A stretch of DNA of 64,000 nucleotides from Candidatus Zhuqueibacterota bacterium (GTDB taxonomy: Bacteria; Zhuqueibacterota; Zhuqueibacteria; Oceanimicrobiales; Oceanimicrobiaceae). The notes beneath the pieces were generated by a model, which ran no database searches, was not told where the DNA came from, and worked only from the letters and a program-made list of their open reading frames with translations. The translations under genes were made by a program, and so were the position numbers. Location: positions 124,001-188,000 of the forward strand of contig JAJDAF010000010.1 in the NCBI GenBank assembly GCA_029261995.1. The letters run 5' to 3'. Each line of letters starts with the position of its first letter. The stretch's first letter is position 1. Below, in pieces: positions 9,801-18,572 of the stretch.

Positions 9801-10177
9801 TCCGGCGAGTCGGGTTGCACCACGATCAGGCGCTCGAGAGCTTGCACGGTTTTATCCCGGTTGCCGAGTTGGGAATAGATATCGACCATCTGGTTGAGAA
9901 GCTGCGGGTCGTCGATCTGAGCCAGGCCGAGCTGGTCGATTTCCGCTGCCGCCGCCGGGTAGTCATTTTTGAGAATGTAGAGCCGCGCCAGATGAATCCG
10001 CACATCGTTGCGGCCTGGAGACTGGCTCAACACCTCCAGGTCCGCGGCTATCGCAGCATTCAGCCGTCCGGATTTACCGAGCAGATCCGCGAGCCGCAGG
10101 TCGGAAGGGAATATCAGAACACAGGTCAGAAACACTGAGGCCACGAACAGTATGGGCCACCAAATTTTGATTTGCAT
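6848..10177 (-). CDS. pelB: PelB-like TPR scaffold and outer-membrane porin
   Basis: A 1109-residue protein with one N-terminal membrane anchor (about residues 6-24, IWWPILFVASVFLTCVLIF). About 800 residues of TPR repeats follow, such as YSQLGNRDKTVQALERLI and YQWNGQTRKAIYLWGSLL. The C-terminal ~250 residues are rich in alternating aromatic strands and end in DFYYFY, the sign of an outer-membrane beta-barrel. In Pseudomonas, PelB (about 1190 residues) has the same plan: TPRs bind PelA and the polymer in the periplasm and the barrel exports it. It follows pelA by 18 bases and touches pelD. A BcsC/PgaA-type porin is the alternative, but the PelA and PelD neighbours settle it. PelC, which normally caps this channel, is not in the window. 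Confidence 0.8.
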   Translation of the reverse strand: MQIKIWWPILFVASVFLTCVLIFPSDLRLADLLGKSGRLNAAIAADLEVLSQSPGRNDVRIHLARLYILKNDYPAAAAEIDQLGLAQIDDPQLLNQMVDIYSQLGNRDKTVQALERLIVVQPDSPDDREKLAEAYQWNGQTRKAIYLWGSLLTGSPENLALRQKLIALNLYVKQYDAAKKHLQKLLERQPADAVVRKKLADVYLELGQKEFAVVEYEAALVASPDNIVLRKLLAELYFSLGNYERGFPIYERLFFEDPLNRGYFDRLVDLTEEYHPERTIDYFRYKLRYVPRDTVLRTGLYELYMTEGLTDEAVAELNLLIKNNPGEPRFVETLGYLYQDIHELDRAAETFAHLFEMDTGNQQAVDELRIYLLNRQRYDDLIDLYGRLAAENRLRLQTRREFAFILLKTGRLPQATEQYQKLIDQDPADAESRTNLTFLYANAGQDEDAYRLLKEGVERYSPDNVPFLAFAAQTFAGQNRFRESIAIYEKLADLPTTQRDFQRLLLPLYLQTNELEKAARVCETLMQAEPGNTTWLFQYADIQWRQRDFQSMAGALDGIIERQANREMLQLDLGKFYFERGMHGEAAQHLNAYIQTATTDSAGLRMLALSYAWNGKPQLARTRFDEYHQLYPGDFYTHYQLGVMLFENGQKQKSLGEFSKAQQLLPGAPDVRQRNLVQASLFAYQGESQRAVAAYENLQKTTPDDLEVRLEYAHSLQLLKRYDESLTHIESVLAKNPDNPRAWRLRGSVLFAKGDYREAVATFRGLATRRPDDLFLSLDLAEARLMTGDWVNASRDLERISRTQAYHPAQLRLMEIRRERAEAVAAEFTTERQLDNYVRQAVDFFVEKAYSSMLSLKLKLAQTIFSSDNQSADEKFSGVSLGISSSGSRLETFLQSQADLHDSKWRMSADGQVLWKFSPRNSLAIGAKLNSLWDDPFMAAFQDGRVDRIRTDVNIALLRNILLWNRFSLERHRISDGVSFSSAGRLHTQVGYQLGLKPNLFFFYQFYALNFDYQQAGGFDVISIPSRERVHYLGANASQQLTRRLYYELEGSIGFNTRADSRLYYARILLEYQLLRNVRLRSGFTLGTQNAISGRTDDRALSLDFYYFY

Positions 10178-10195
10178 TTTTAGCGTCTGGCTCGG

Positions 10196-12292
10196 TTAGT
10201 TGGCTCTGCTGATTTCAACCGAAAGGGAACCATCCATCGTATGCAGAAGGTCGAGTTGACCATTGATATCTGTTCGCTGGATGGTGGCAACGCCGTTGAG
10301 TGCGACAGAGTAGGGCCTGTTTTTCTCCAGGTTCTCCAGAACAAATTCTCCTCTGCCCCAGCCGTTCGCGCTGAAAGAAACGTGGCCTTCCTTTATCACC
10401 CAGTCGGCGATTTGGTGTGAGGCCTGGCGCAGGTAAATTCCTTTCGGCGCTGTTTGACCTAGCACCACCAGCGCCTCTTTGGCCTCACCCAGATGTACAT
10501 AAAGGATACCTTTGTCTTGCAAGAATCCGAGGACGTTAGTAGAGCGCCGCAGTTCCGGGAACAGGTTTGGCTGGTCAAACCGCAGCGTCCGGCAGGCGCC
10601 GAACGAACTCAGTTTCCAGCTGTTCGGCGCTGTCTGTTCCATGCGTGCGCTGTAGAATCCTTGCACCATGGCGATGTACTGGCTGACGAACATGGGGGCG
10701 ACCTGCTGCTTTGTTGTAGTCGAGAGAACCGTCTTCAGTGCATTCAGGGCCGCCCGCCGTTCGCCACTATAAAAATGGTAGTAAATGTTCACCGGCTTGA
10801 GCCGTAGCGGTGTTTCGGTGTTGTCGAAGGTTTCCAGCACGTGACGGAAAGCAAAGTAGGGGCCTTTCCAATCATTCGTATAAATGTTCTCATTTGAAGA
10901 AGCGGCATAAATCTGCCTGTAGCCGCCGACCTCAACGCCCAACGGCGCCACGGTGGTGTAGGAGGGATGCGCGCTGTCAAAAATGGAGTCGCCACCGTTT
11001 ATATTGGGCAGATTGATGTCACGACACAGTTTCAACGCCTCGGCTGTTGGCTCGCAGTTTCCGGTCCAAAAGAACTGCTTGACTGTTTTGCCGGGTGGCA
11101 GGAGTTTGTTGTTGATGTAGTCGACCGAGCCGATGATTTCCGTTTTCAGGTTGAAAGTGTAACCCTTGATGGGCAGGTGCCGGCTGGCGTAAACTGCCTT
11201 GTTCTCGAAGCTTTCATCCCAATAGTAGGGATGTGAGTAGGCGTGGCTCGCAGCCTCCACCCACGGGATTTCGAAGATGGTTCGCGCGATATCGGCGAAC
11301 TCGGGCCCCCTCAAGATTTCACCGATGACTACAGAAACTGAAATTGGCCAGGCATGTTTTTTCAGGATTTCATCCCGGATGATCTCGGCGCAATAAGTGT
11401 TGGGAGCAACGCGCGATTTTGAGACGAAGGCGTCGCCATCAATCTGTGAGGTCCACACCCGCATGCCGTTGAGCGTGTTTGGGTCTGGCTTGGGCAGTCC
11501 GTCCAGCGCAAATGCCTCTGAGAAGAACTTGAATGGATTGAGCCGCCATTGGCGCTGAAAGGTTTCCTTGTTTTCGAAAATGATATACGGCGCGGCAGCA
11601 AAGCCGCCGGTGCTGCTCGTGAGAATCAGGTCGCTGGCGCTGCCGGCAATGTCCGTGCGCTCGACGCGGAGATAGACCCGCACTGCTTTTGACACGGAAC
11701 GCACGTCCTGATAACCTGTGAGTTCATCGTCTAACTTTCGCTCGAATCCGACCATTTCCAGGTTCTTATCAACAAGGCTGATTCGCGTGACATCGGAGGT
11801 CGGCTGCTCCGGCCCTAAGATAAATCCGACTCTCCGGCAAAGCTTGTTGAGTACTTTTCGTTCCAACTGGCGGCGGATTTTGGCTTCATAGCGAGCCCCA
11901 AGGTTTTCGAGAATCACGAATCTCCGGCCCGCATCCAACTGCTCTTCCGCCCATTCCAAGTAGGCTTCGGGATTCGGCATTTCATCACGATAAAACCAGG
12001 TTAAGACGCCGCGGTAGCGCTGCATGGTCTGCGCGTCCGGTAGCTCACTCTGGATGTCCCAATATTGCACGTGGCAACCCAGGTAGTTTAGAATCACCTC
12101 TGCATTGGCATGGATAGGGTTTTTGCCTGGCTTCTGGCCGATGGCGCTGTCGTAGAAAGCAAGAATCAGCCGGGAAACTGGCTGCCCGTGTTGTGCCACG
12201 CTTGCACCATGTACGGCGAACAGAGTGACGACCAGAGAAAGAATGGTCGCGGATTTGCGCAGGCCGAATATGTGATATCGATGTAGAATCAT
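10196..12292 (-). CDS. pelA: PelA-like periplasmic polysaccharide deacetylase (no hydrolase domain)
   Basis: A 698-residue exported protein with an N-terminal signal sequence (about residues 10-33). Residues ~40-130 (FYDSAIGQ, LNYLGCHVQYWD, YRGVLTWFYRDE) match the reductase-like domain found inside Pseudomonas PelA. The middle has a CE4-type deacetylase signature: WTSQIDGDAF near 280 and the metal motif HAYSH near 347. The C-terminal ~150 residues look like a beta-sandwich. Pseudomonas PelA is about 948 residues because it also has an N-terminal glycoside hydrolase domain; that domain is absent here. It is first in the pelA-B-D-E order and is expected to deacetylate the polymer before export. 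Naming is by domain order and context. Confidence 0.77.
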   Translation of the reverse strand: MILHRYHIFGLRKSATILSLVVTLFAVHGASVAQHGQPVSRLILAFYDSAIGQKPGKNPIHANAEVILNYLGCHVQYWDIQSELPDAQTMQRYRGVLTWFYRDEMPNPEAYLEWAEEQLDAGRRFVILENLGARYEAKIRRQLERKVLNKLCRRVGFILGPEQPTSDVTRISLVDKNLEMVGFERKLDDELTGYQDVRSVSKAVRVYLRVERTDIAGSASDLILTSSTGGFAAAPYIIFENKETFQRQWRLNPFKFFSEAFALDGLPKPDPNTLNGMRVWTSQIDGDAFVSKSRVAPNTYCAEIIRDEILKKHAWPISVSVVIGEILRGPEFADIARTIFEIPWVEAASHAYSHPYYWDESFENKAVYASRHLPIKGYTFNLKTEIIGSVDYINNKLLPPGKTVKQFFWTGNCEPTAEALKLCRDINLPNINGGDSIFDSAHPSYTTVAPLGVEVGGYRQIYAASSNENIYTNDWKGPYFAFRHVLETFDNTETPLRLKPVNIYYHFYSGERRAALNALKTVLSTTTKQQVAPMFVSQYIAMVQGFYSARMEQTAPNSWKLSSFGACRTLRFDQPNLFPELRRSTNVLGFLQDKGILYVHLGEAKEALVVLGQTAPKGIYLRQASHQIADWVIKEGHVSFSANGWGRGEFVLENLEKNRPYSVALNGVATIQRTDINGQLDLLHTMDGSLSVEISRAN

Positions 12293-12330
12293 CGTTGCCT
12301 AATATCGGCATCTGGCGCTGATTTTGATTT

Positions 12331-12350
12331 AAGTTAACTGAATTTAACTT
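12331..12350. promoter_or_regulatory. AT-rich inverted repeat just upstream of pelA
   Basis: A perfect 7-bp dyad, AAGTTAA and TTAACTT with a 6-base spacer, lies 39 bases before the pelA ATG in an AT-rich island. Position and symmetry suit an operator or part of the pelA promoter. No regulator is encoded next to it and no textbook -35/-10 pair is evident. Confidence 0.35.
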
Positions 12351-12736
12351 GCGCGGGCATGCGGTTTTCGGGCTGCGCTCAGAATTCTTCGCAGGTATCA
12401 GAAGCCCAGATTACCTGCACGCCAGTCGATATCCCCGTCTCTGTCTTCAGCAGATGACCGCGGAAAAATATCGAGCACGGTTCGGCGGGATGGGGTGGAG
12501 TCATCATTGGACCTGGGAGAACGCCGGTAAAGGATAGGTTTACGATGCCGTGAGACAGGCTAAAGAAGTCCAGAGGCTGGGAGGTGAGAACATCGCTGAA
12601 TCGCGACCTAGAGAATGCTAGAGGAGGTTAAGGCAAAGTGGCTAGGATACTCTGCCGGGTTCGGCAAACTTGCGGCGGTCGAACGGAGGGAGTTTGGAGC
12701 CGGTCACATCCTCATTTTCAGCCTGGTCGATTTGCG
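12351..12736. other. Gene-poor interval between pelA and pelX
   Basis: No convincing reading frame is seen on either strand; the open frames here are short and lack family features. I looked for a c-di-GMP riboswitch on the pelA-transcribing strand and did not find its conserved core. Several purine-rich stretches (for example near 12585-12625) look like Shine-Dalgarno sites but lead nowhere. Confidence 0.5.
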
Positions 12737-12771
12737 GAAGCAATCTCCTGACCCAGGATAGAGATTGCTTC
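12737..12771. terminator. 11-bp inverted repeat after pelX
   Basis: GAAGCAATCTC (12737-12747) and GAGATTGCTTC (12761-12771) are perfect complements around a 13-base loop, about 50 bases beyond the pelX stop. It should form a stable hairpin. There is no T-run on either side, so it is either a non-canonical terminator for pelX or an RNA-stabilising hairpin. Confidence 0.4.
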
Positions 12772-12820
12772 GCTGAAAGTGCTTGCATTGATTGCGAAGA
12801 ACTAGAATTTTGGTCAAGCA

Positions 12821-13747
<927 letters not shown>

Positions 13748-13909
13748 AATAGCCTCCGTTCTGATAAACTCATCCTTGATTATCGCGACATACCCGAACG
13801 AACTTGACTCTTGCCTGACTTTCATTGGCAGGTCCCATCTGACTACTTGCAAGAAAGTAGTGCTCCAGAAGCAGGAGGTTTCAGGGGAGAGCGATATGGC
13901 TGGCAGGCA

Positions 13910-15778
13910 CTATCGGAGCAAGTTCATTTTCTTCAAATCGGTAAATTCACCGGCGCGCAGGCGGTAAAAGTAAACTCCCGTCGCCACACCCTGGCCTCGT
14001 TTGTCCCGGCCATCCCATCTGAATTTGTGCTGTCCTGCCTGCAACTGTCCATCTGCCAGTGTTCTGATTTTCTGGCCAAGGGCGTTGTAGATGTGCAGCT
14101 CCACACGCGACGCCTGCGGCAACTGGAAACGAATTTCCGTCTCCGGGTTGAAGGGGTTGGGATAGTTTTGGAATAAGCCGTAACTGGTTGGCATCTGTGC
14201 CTGCAGGTCGCCAAGCGCCATCGTCTGGGCAGAGTCCACGTCGCCAGAGTTCTTGGCCTCTGTGAGACGCTGGAAGATTGCTCTTACACTCTTGTCTGTG
14301 TTCATTATAATGGTGGTTGTCGTGTCGTAGTGCTTCAAACCGTCCCATTCCCAGCGTTTAAACCTGAATCCGCGGTTGGGTGTCGCCGTTAGCGTGACTT
14401 CCATGCCAGACGCAAACAGTTCGAGGTCGGGCGAGACCTTTAGACCTCCGCTGCCTTTTCTGGATAAGGTGAGCGTGTATTCGGGATCGCCCACAGGCGC
14501 AAATTCAGCTGTCACGTGTTTGTCGCTGTCCACCACAAGAGTCACGCTCTGTTCCTCGCCTGTAGCGTCACCGCCCCAATTCATGAATCCTCCGTTGCCA
14601 TGCGGCTTTGCCACGAGTGTGACTACCGTGCCGGCATAGTAAAGTCCGCCGGGCGGCAGCATCGCGACGGTCCCTGAGTCGATTGTGGTAATCGTGATGT
14701 TGTACTGTGCGGGAGTTTCTGGCGCCAGCGTGACATAACCCCAACCCGCGGATTTCCCGTTCTTCCAAAGCCGCCGCTGATCTTGAGCCCACTCTGTTCC
14801 GTAAGCCTTGTCGAGGAAAGGCAGGAGCCAGGAGTCATCGCCACCCGCCTGCCATCTTTCGCCAAAAGTCGTGGCCAAACGTTCCTGCAGTGCGTTGGAG
14901 GCCCGGTAGAGCGCGCTGTCACCAACCGCCCAAATGGATAGCTTTGCACGCTCAAGAATTCGGGCGGCCATAATCAGACCCTGCAGGCCCTCCCAGGCGT
15001 ACTTTGTGAAGGTCGGTGTTGACTTCAGACTGCCACCCCTTCGCATGTCATCCGGGAGCAGGCCGTCAACGTTGAGGCTGTCCCGCATTGCACCTTTCGG
15101 GTTGATCCAGAGAGGGTCGGCAGGATCCGCGTGCCAGGTAGAATCATGTCCAAATGAAAGTCCAGGGTTCGGTCCCGTGACAGACAGGCTCCAGTAATCC
15201 CGAATGCTATTCAACTCTTTGAAATCGCCAAGATAGCGGTAGACAGCGCAAAGCGAGCCAAAGGCGTGCGCCCCCCAATTGTTAGGCCGTTCTTCGAACA
15301 TCGCCCGCAACGTTCTTTTGTCCCGGGCTATGTACTCGTCGGCCATTTTGCGCAGCCAGGACTCGAACTCGGGCGTGCGGTAGCCGACGAGGTCAGCTGC
15401 CAGAGCGTAAGCACCCACGCCTCTGGCCCAGGCCAGAGTTCGGCCACCGGGGTCGCCCCATCTTGCCAGTTTCTCACAGGTGGCGACCACCCTTTGCCGG
15501 TAGTCATCCTGGCCTGTCCGAGCGTACACAATTGCTGCTGCAAGCGTGTAGACGTTGACTTTGTTGTTCTGGTTCGCTATGCGCGGCCGGGCAATGTTTC
15601 GCCCTGCGGCCTCCAGGACAGCTTCCCATGCCGGGCCGTCCATAGGCAGCGTGGAGAGTTCTTCCGCTGTTGTCCAGATGCCGAGTTGTGCCCTGACAGG
15701 AACATGGCCCATCAGCATCACGGTGATGCAAATGAGCGCACTTTGCATCGTGCATTTCTGCAGGTTGGTAAGATTCAC
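13910..15778 (-). CDS. Secreted alginate-lyase-like protein with InlB-type repeats and C-terminal sorting domain
   Basis: A 622-residue multidomain exoprotein. Start GTG 15778 has GAGGGAG 5 bases upstream and gives a clean signal peptide ending near VRA-QLG; the longer ATG frame (15823) adds 15 residues without signal character. Residues ~25-330 are helical and resemble the (alpha/alpha) toroid of the alginate lyase family, with RPNNWGAHAFGSL as the likely active-site stretch. Two bacterial/InlB-type beta repeats follow (about 355-430 and 435-505; GGFMNWGGD, GFRFKRWEWDG). The end has YPNPFNPETEIRFQLP and a final strand region (GVYFYRLRAGEF), the FlgD/T9SS-like sorting module of FCB bacteria. 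It lies 162 bases upstream of pelX. The substrate is not known; a surface polysaccharide is likely. Confidence 0.7.
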   Translation of the reverse strand: MNLTNLQKCTMQSALICITVMLMGHVPVRAQLGIWTTAEELSTLPMDGPAWEAVLEAAGRNIARPRIANQNNKVNVYTLAAAIVYARTGQDDYRQRVVATCEKLARWGDPGGRTLAWARGVGAYALAADLVGYRTPEFESWLRKMADEYIARDKRTLRAMFEERPNNWGAHAFGSLCAVYRYLGDFKELNSIRDYWSLSVTGPNPGLSFGHDSTWHADPADPLWINPKGAMRDSLNVDGLLPDDMRRGGSLKSTPTFTKYAWEGLQGLIMAARILERAKLSIWAVGDSALYRASNALQERLATTFGERWQAGGDDSWLLPFLDKAYGTEWAQDQRRLWKNGKSAGWGYVTLAPETPAQYNITITTIDSGTVAMLPPGGLYYAGTVVTLVAKPHGNGGFMNWGGDATGEEQSVTLVVDSDKHVTAEFAPVGDPEYTLTLSRKGSGGLKVSPDLELFASGMEVTLTATPNRGFRFKRWEWDGLKHYDTTTTIIMNTDKSVRAIFQRLTEAKNSGDVDSAQTMALGDLQAQMPTSYGLFQNYPNPFNPETEIRFQLPQASRVELHIYNALGQKIRTLADGQLQAGQHKFRWDGRDKRGQGVATGVYFYRLRAGEFTDLKKMNLLR

Positions 15779-15856
15779 GGTGTCTCCCTCGTAGTTGTCG
15801 CTTACCTGCTGGCAGAGTGTCAATTGGGGGCATGGTAGTACAAGCGGCCCCCCGGT

Positions 15857-15876
15857 TTGCCACGTATCCGTGGCAA
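15857..15876. promoter_or_regulatory. Perfect 8-bp palindromic hairpin upstream of the lyase gene
   Basis: TTGCCACG, spacer TATC, CGTGGCAA. The dyad sits about 80 bases before the GTG of the lyase-like gene. It is not followed by a T-run on either strand, so an operator or 5' UTR hairpin is more likely than a terminator. Confidence 0.35.
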
Positions 15877-16048
15877 GATATGCTTATTGAGATATTTACG
15901 AATATATACAGGAATTGCGGAGGCCTCTCGAGGATATATGAGCGACACGGTGAGCGGAGACGCCTTCAAGTATGCAGCCGCTACGCCTGATGCGAAACCG
16001 GATACCTCCTGACCAGGACAGCCTGGCCCGCTGGAGGCTGCGCGGATT

Positions 16049-17836
16049 TTATTGGCTCGTAAGCTCTCTCAACTCCTGAAGCAACGACGCGATAACCCGA
16101 AATCCGCCTTCCCAGAAGCTTCTTTGGTGGAAATCGAGGCCAACCTTGCGCACCAGATTCTCGGGCCAGTCGGAGTTACCCGCGGCCAGCAGCGCCCGGT
16201 ATTTTGGCACAAAGCTTTCTCCTTCCTGCTCGTACTGGTTGTAAAGCGCCAGCACAAAGAGGGCGCCAAACGTGTAGGCGTAGCAATAAAATCGGGTGTG
16301 GATGAAGTGCGGGATGACGGCCCAGAACCACTTTTCAACCTCAAGAAAGTCAACGGCATCGCCGTACATCTCTTCACGCCGTTTGATCCACAAATGGCAG
16401 AAATCGTCAGCGCTGAGCCGCCGTTTTGCGCCTTCGAGGTGGGCGTCCAGTTCGAAGCGTGTGTACATCGTCTGACGGGAAATCGTGCCGAAAAAATCCT
16501 CCAATTTGCCGGCAATGATCTCGATGCGGCTTTCGCGGTCTTGTTCTTCGGCCAGCAGCTTGCGGGTTAGGAGCATTTCCGCGAATACCGACGCGGTCTC
16601 CGCCAGGATAAGCGGTGGATGGAAGGTCAGAATGGATTCCTTCTCGCAAGCCAGTACTGTGTGAAGTGCATGGCCGAATTCATGTGCCATGGTGTAGACG
16701 CTGTCGAGTTTGTCCACATAGTTCATCAACACCAGCGGATGAACCGAGGGAGCAATGCTGTAGCAGAAAGCGCCGCCGCGCTTGCCTGGCCGGATTTCCG
16801 CGTCGATCCGGTTTTCTGCGAACGCACGCTCGATAATTGCGCCGAACTCCGGAGAGAATTCCCGAAAACTGTCGATGACCATCGATTTGCCTTCTTCAAA
16901 CGGTACTTTGCGGTCAGATTTTGCGACCGGAGCGTAGAGGTCGCTACCGGTCAATTTGGGCAGGCCAAGCATCTTTGCTTTCAGTTGACAAAACTCTTGC
17001 ACGAGATAATTGTGCTCGGTGGTGACGTCCATCATGGTCTCGACAACTTTCTTTGGCGCCTTGTTTTTCAGGTGAGTTGGCTGAATTGGACTATCGTAGC
17101 CACGCATTTCTATTTCGTTGGCGTGGTCTTTGACCAGATTGCCAAAGACGTTGGTGAAGATGAGCGCGTTTTCGCCGTATTTGCCGTCGTGTGCGGTTTT
17201 GGCTTTTCGGCGCACGGCCCCATCCTGGTGCCGCTGCAGTTCCCGCATTTCGCTTTGTGTCAGGGTTTTCATCTCGCCATCTACTTCAAGTTGCCACTCA
17301 AAGGCTGCGGTGAACTCATCAAACAGGTTCACAAACGCCGTCGCACCGGACAGGTCCTTGCGGTTTGCGATCTGTTCTTCCTTCTCCGACAGGGTAAATG
17401 GCGTGAATTGCCGCAGAGATTCGATATAGTGGCGAAAGTGGTCCAGCTTCCCTGTAGCAAGAAACGCCTCGATGGTCTGATCGGGAATTTGTTGAATCTC
17501 CAGTGCGAAGAAAAGCGTCGCCTGGCTCATTCTGCTGACCACGTCCTGCACTTTGGCGACCATCGCTTTGTACTGGTCAGACCTGCCGTCTCCGGTGAAC
17601 AGAAGGTTTGCCATCGCGTACGGACGATAGCCTTTTTCCAGGAGCACCTCGTAGTCCACGAGAGCTTTCGCCAGCAGCTCGGCATTGGAGTTTTCGGCGG
17701 AGATTTTTCCGTGGTAGCTTTCTTTGAAGGCCGATGCGAGGCTGACCGCTGATTCGATGTCCTGGGTGAATTGGGGATCGTCCGCGCTTGCGTACAGTTC
17801 ACTTAAATCCCAGACAATTCCTTTGGCCTTCTCCAT
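16049..17836 (-). CDS. pepF: Oligoendopeptidase F, M3 family
   Basis: A 595-residue cytoplasmic zinc metallopeptidase that cleaves short peptides. The zinc motif AHEFGHALH lies near residue 384, with the third ligand Glu in the following helix (LILAETASVFAEMLL). The M3 C-terminal substrate-binding helices (RRLSADDFCHLWIKRREEMYG) are present, and length is right for the family. Start ATG 17836 has AAGGAGA 6 bases upstream; the frame remains open for 44 codons before it but lacks a ribosome site and family similarity. It is a single gene with its own upstream region, with no operon partner on the minus strand. Confidence 0.92.
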   Translation of the reverse strand: MEKAKGIVWDLSELYASADDPQFTQDIESAVSLASAFKESYHGKISAENSNAELLAKALVDYEVLLEKGYRPYAMANLLFTGDGRSDQYKAMVAKVQDVVSRMSQATLFFALEIQQIPDQTIEAFLATGKLDHFRHYIESLRQFTPFTLSEKEEQIANRKDLSGATAFVNLFDEFTAAFEWQLEVDGEMKTLTQSEMRELQRHQDGAVRRKAKTAHDGKYGENALIFTNVFGNLVKDHANEIEMRGYDSPIQPTHLKNKAPKKVVETMMDVTTEHNYLVQEFCQLKAKMLGLPKLTGSDLYAPVAKSDRKVPFEEGKSMVIDSFREFSPEFGAIIERAFAENRIDAEIRPGKRGGAFCYSIAPSVHPLVLMNYVDKLDSVYTMAHEFGHALHTVLACEKESILTFHPPLILAETASVFAEMLLTRKLLAEEQDRESRIEIIAGKLEDFFGTISRQTMYTRFELDAHLEGAKRRLSADDFCHLWIKRREEMYGDAVDFLEVEKWFWAVIPHFIHTRFYCYAYTFGALFVLALYNQYEQEGESFVPKYRALLAAGNSDWPENLVRKVGLDFHQRSFWEGGFRVIASLLQELRELTSQ

Positions 17837-18096
17837 TTTGTCTCCTTTTGTGCTAAAAATGGCTGATGTGAGATGTGAGGCGGTGAAATCAGCGTCAAGT
17901 TCCTGCTTCACAAAACGGCTGGTCCGCGGCTTGTGAAGAACCGCCGACGAGCGCTTCAAATTTACCAATTTATCTCAGACAAGCAAGGTCAAATACACCA
18001 TTTCTATGTGACTGACACAAAGGCGCATGCTGCCTGCCCTGCTGGCAAGTGGTCAGATAGTTCTGACAAATGCGGCCACTGTCTGAAAATGTGACC

Positions 18097-18120
18097 GATT
18101 CTCCAGGTTTGAGGAGAATC
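18097..18120. promoter_or_regulatory. 8-bp inverted repeat before the clpB-side promoter
   Basis: GATTCTCC and GGAGAATC flank an 8-base loop, about 30 bases before the predicted promoter at 18148. It could be an operator. It does not match the CIRCE heat-shock element. It lies between the divergent pepF and small membrane protein genes. Confidence 0.3.
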
Positions 18121-18147
18121 TATTATAAGTGTTTGTAAAAACAAGAT

Positions 18148-18177
18148 TTGTGTTGTTGTCTTGGCGAATGGTATATA
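18148..18177 (+). promoter_or_regulatory. Possible sigma70-like promoter for the small membrane protein and clpB
   Basis: TTGTGT (18148-18153), 18-base spacer, TATATA (18172-18177). The -10 box is good, the -35 box moderate. It would start a transcript about 45 bases before the small ORF. No heat-shock sigma or CIRCE signature was seen in front of clpB. Confidence 0.4.
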
Positions 18178-18230
18178 TTTTGAGTGATGAATGTCGTGAC
18201 GAACAAACTGTCAAGTTAGGAGATTTGAGG

Positions 18231-18476
18231 ATGTTTAGAATATTCAATGTTTGGGAGGGTGTCGCAGACCGCGGAGTCAGCGCCGGCCCAACGCTTGCCT
18301 TTGCCGGGGCCGTGTGCCTGCTGACCGCGTTCATGATTTTTGCGTTCCCGGAGTTGGTGGCGTACCTGGTTGCGACAGTGTTACTTGGGATTGGCGGCGC
18401 CGCGCTCGTTCTGGCTTTTCGGCTTCGGCAATCCGTCCGCCATGAGTCAGGCGGTCAATATTATGAGATAATTTAG
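18231..18476 (+). CDS. Small two-helix membrane protein, unknown function
   Basis: An 81-residue protein beginning MFRIFNVWEG. It has two hydrophobic segments (about residues 18-37, GPTLAFAGAVCLLTAFMIFA, and 40-60, VAYLVATVLLGIGGAALVLA) and a short polar tail. AGGAG lies 9 bases before ATG 18231; an in-frame ATG at 18129 has no ribosome site. It precedes clpB by about 95 bases on the same strand and may share its promoter. No family was recognised. Confidence 0.65.
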   Translation: MFRIFNVWEGVADRGVSAGPTLAFAGAVCLLTAFMIFAFPELVAYLVATVLLGIGGAALVLAFRLRQSVRHESGGQYYEII

Positions 18477-18572
18477 CCAGCCGATCCTCAATGGCTTGCT
18501 GGTCAGAAACGCGAGCAGCCAATAGCCGCGACTACCAGCGTGATGATTCCTGGCTACATAGGAGATGGATTG

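Noticed and set aside
12293-12800. c-di-GMP riboswitch in front of pelA
   Set aside because: The conserved GEMM core and its tetraloop receptor were not found on the transcribed strand.
16619-17752. 377-codon plus-strand frame opposite pepF
   Set aside because: It is antisense to a clear M3 peptidase with no ribosome site or family features; mirror effect of the codon usage.
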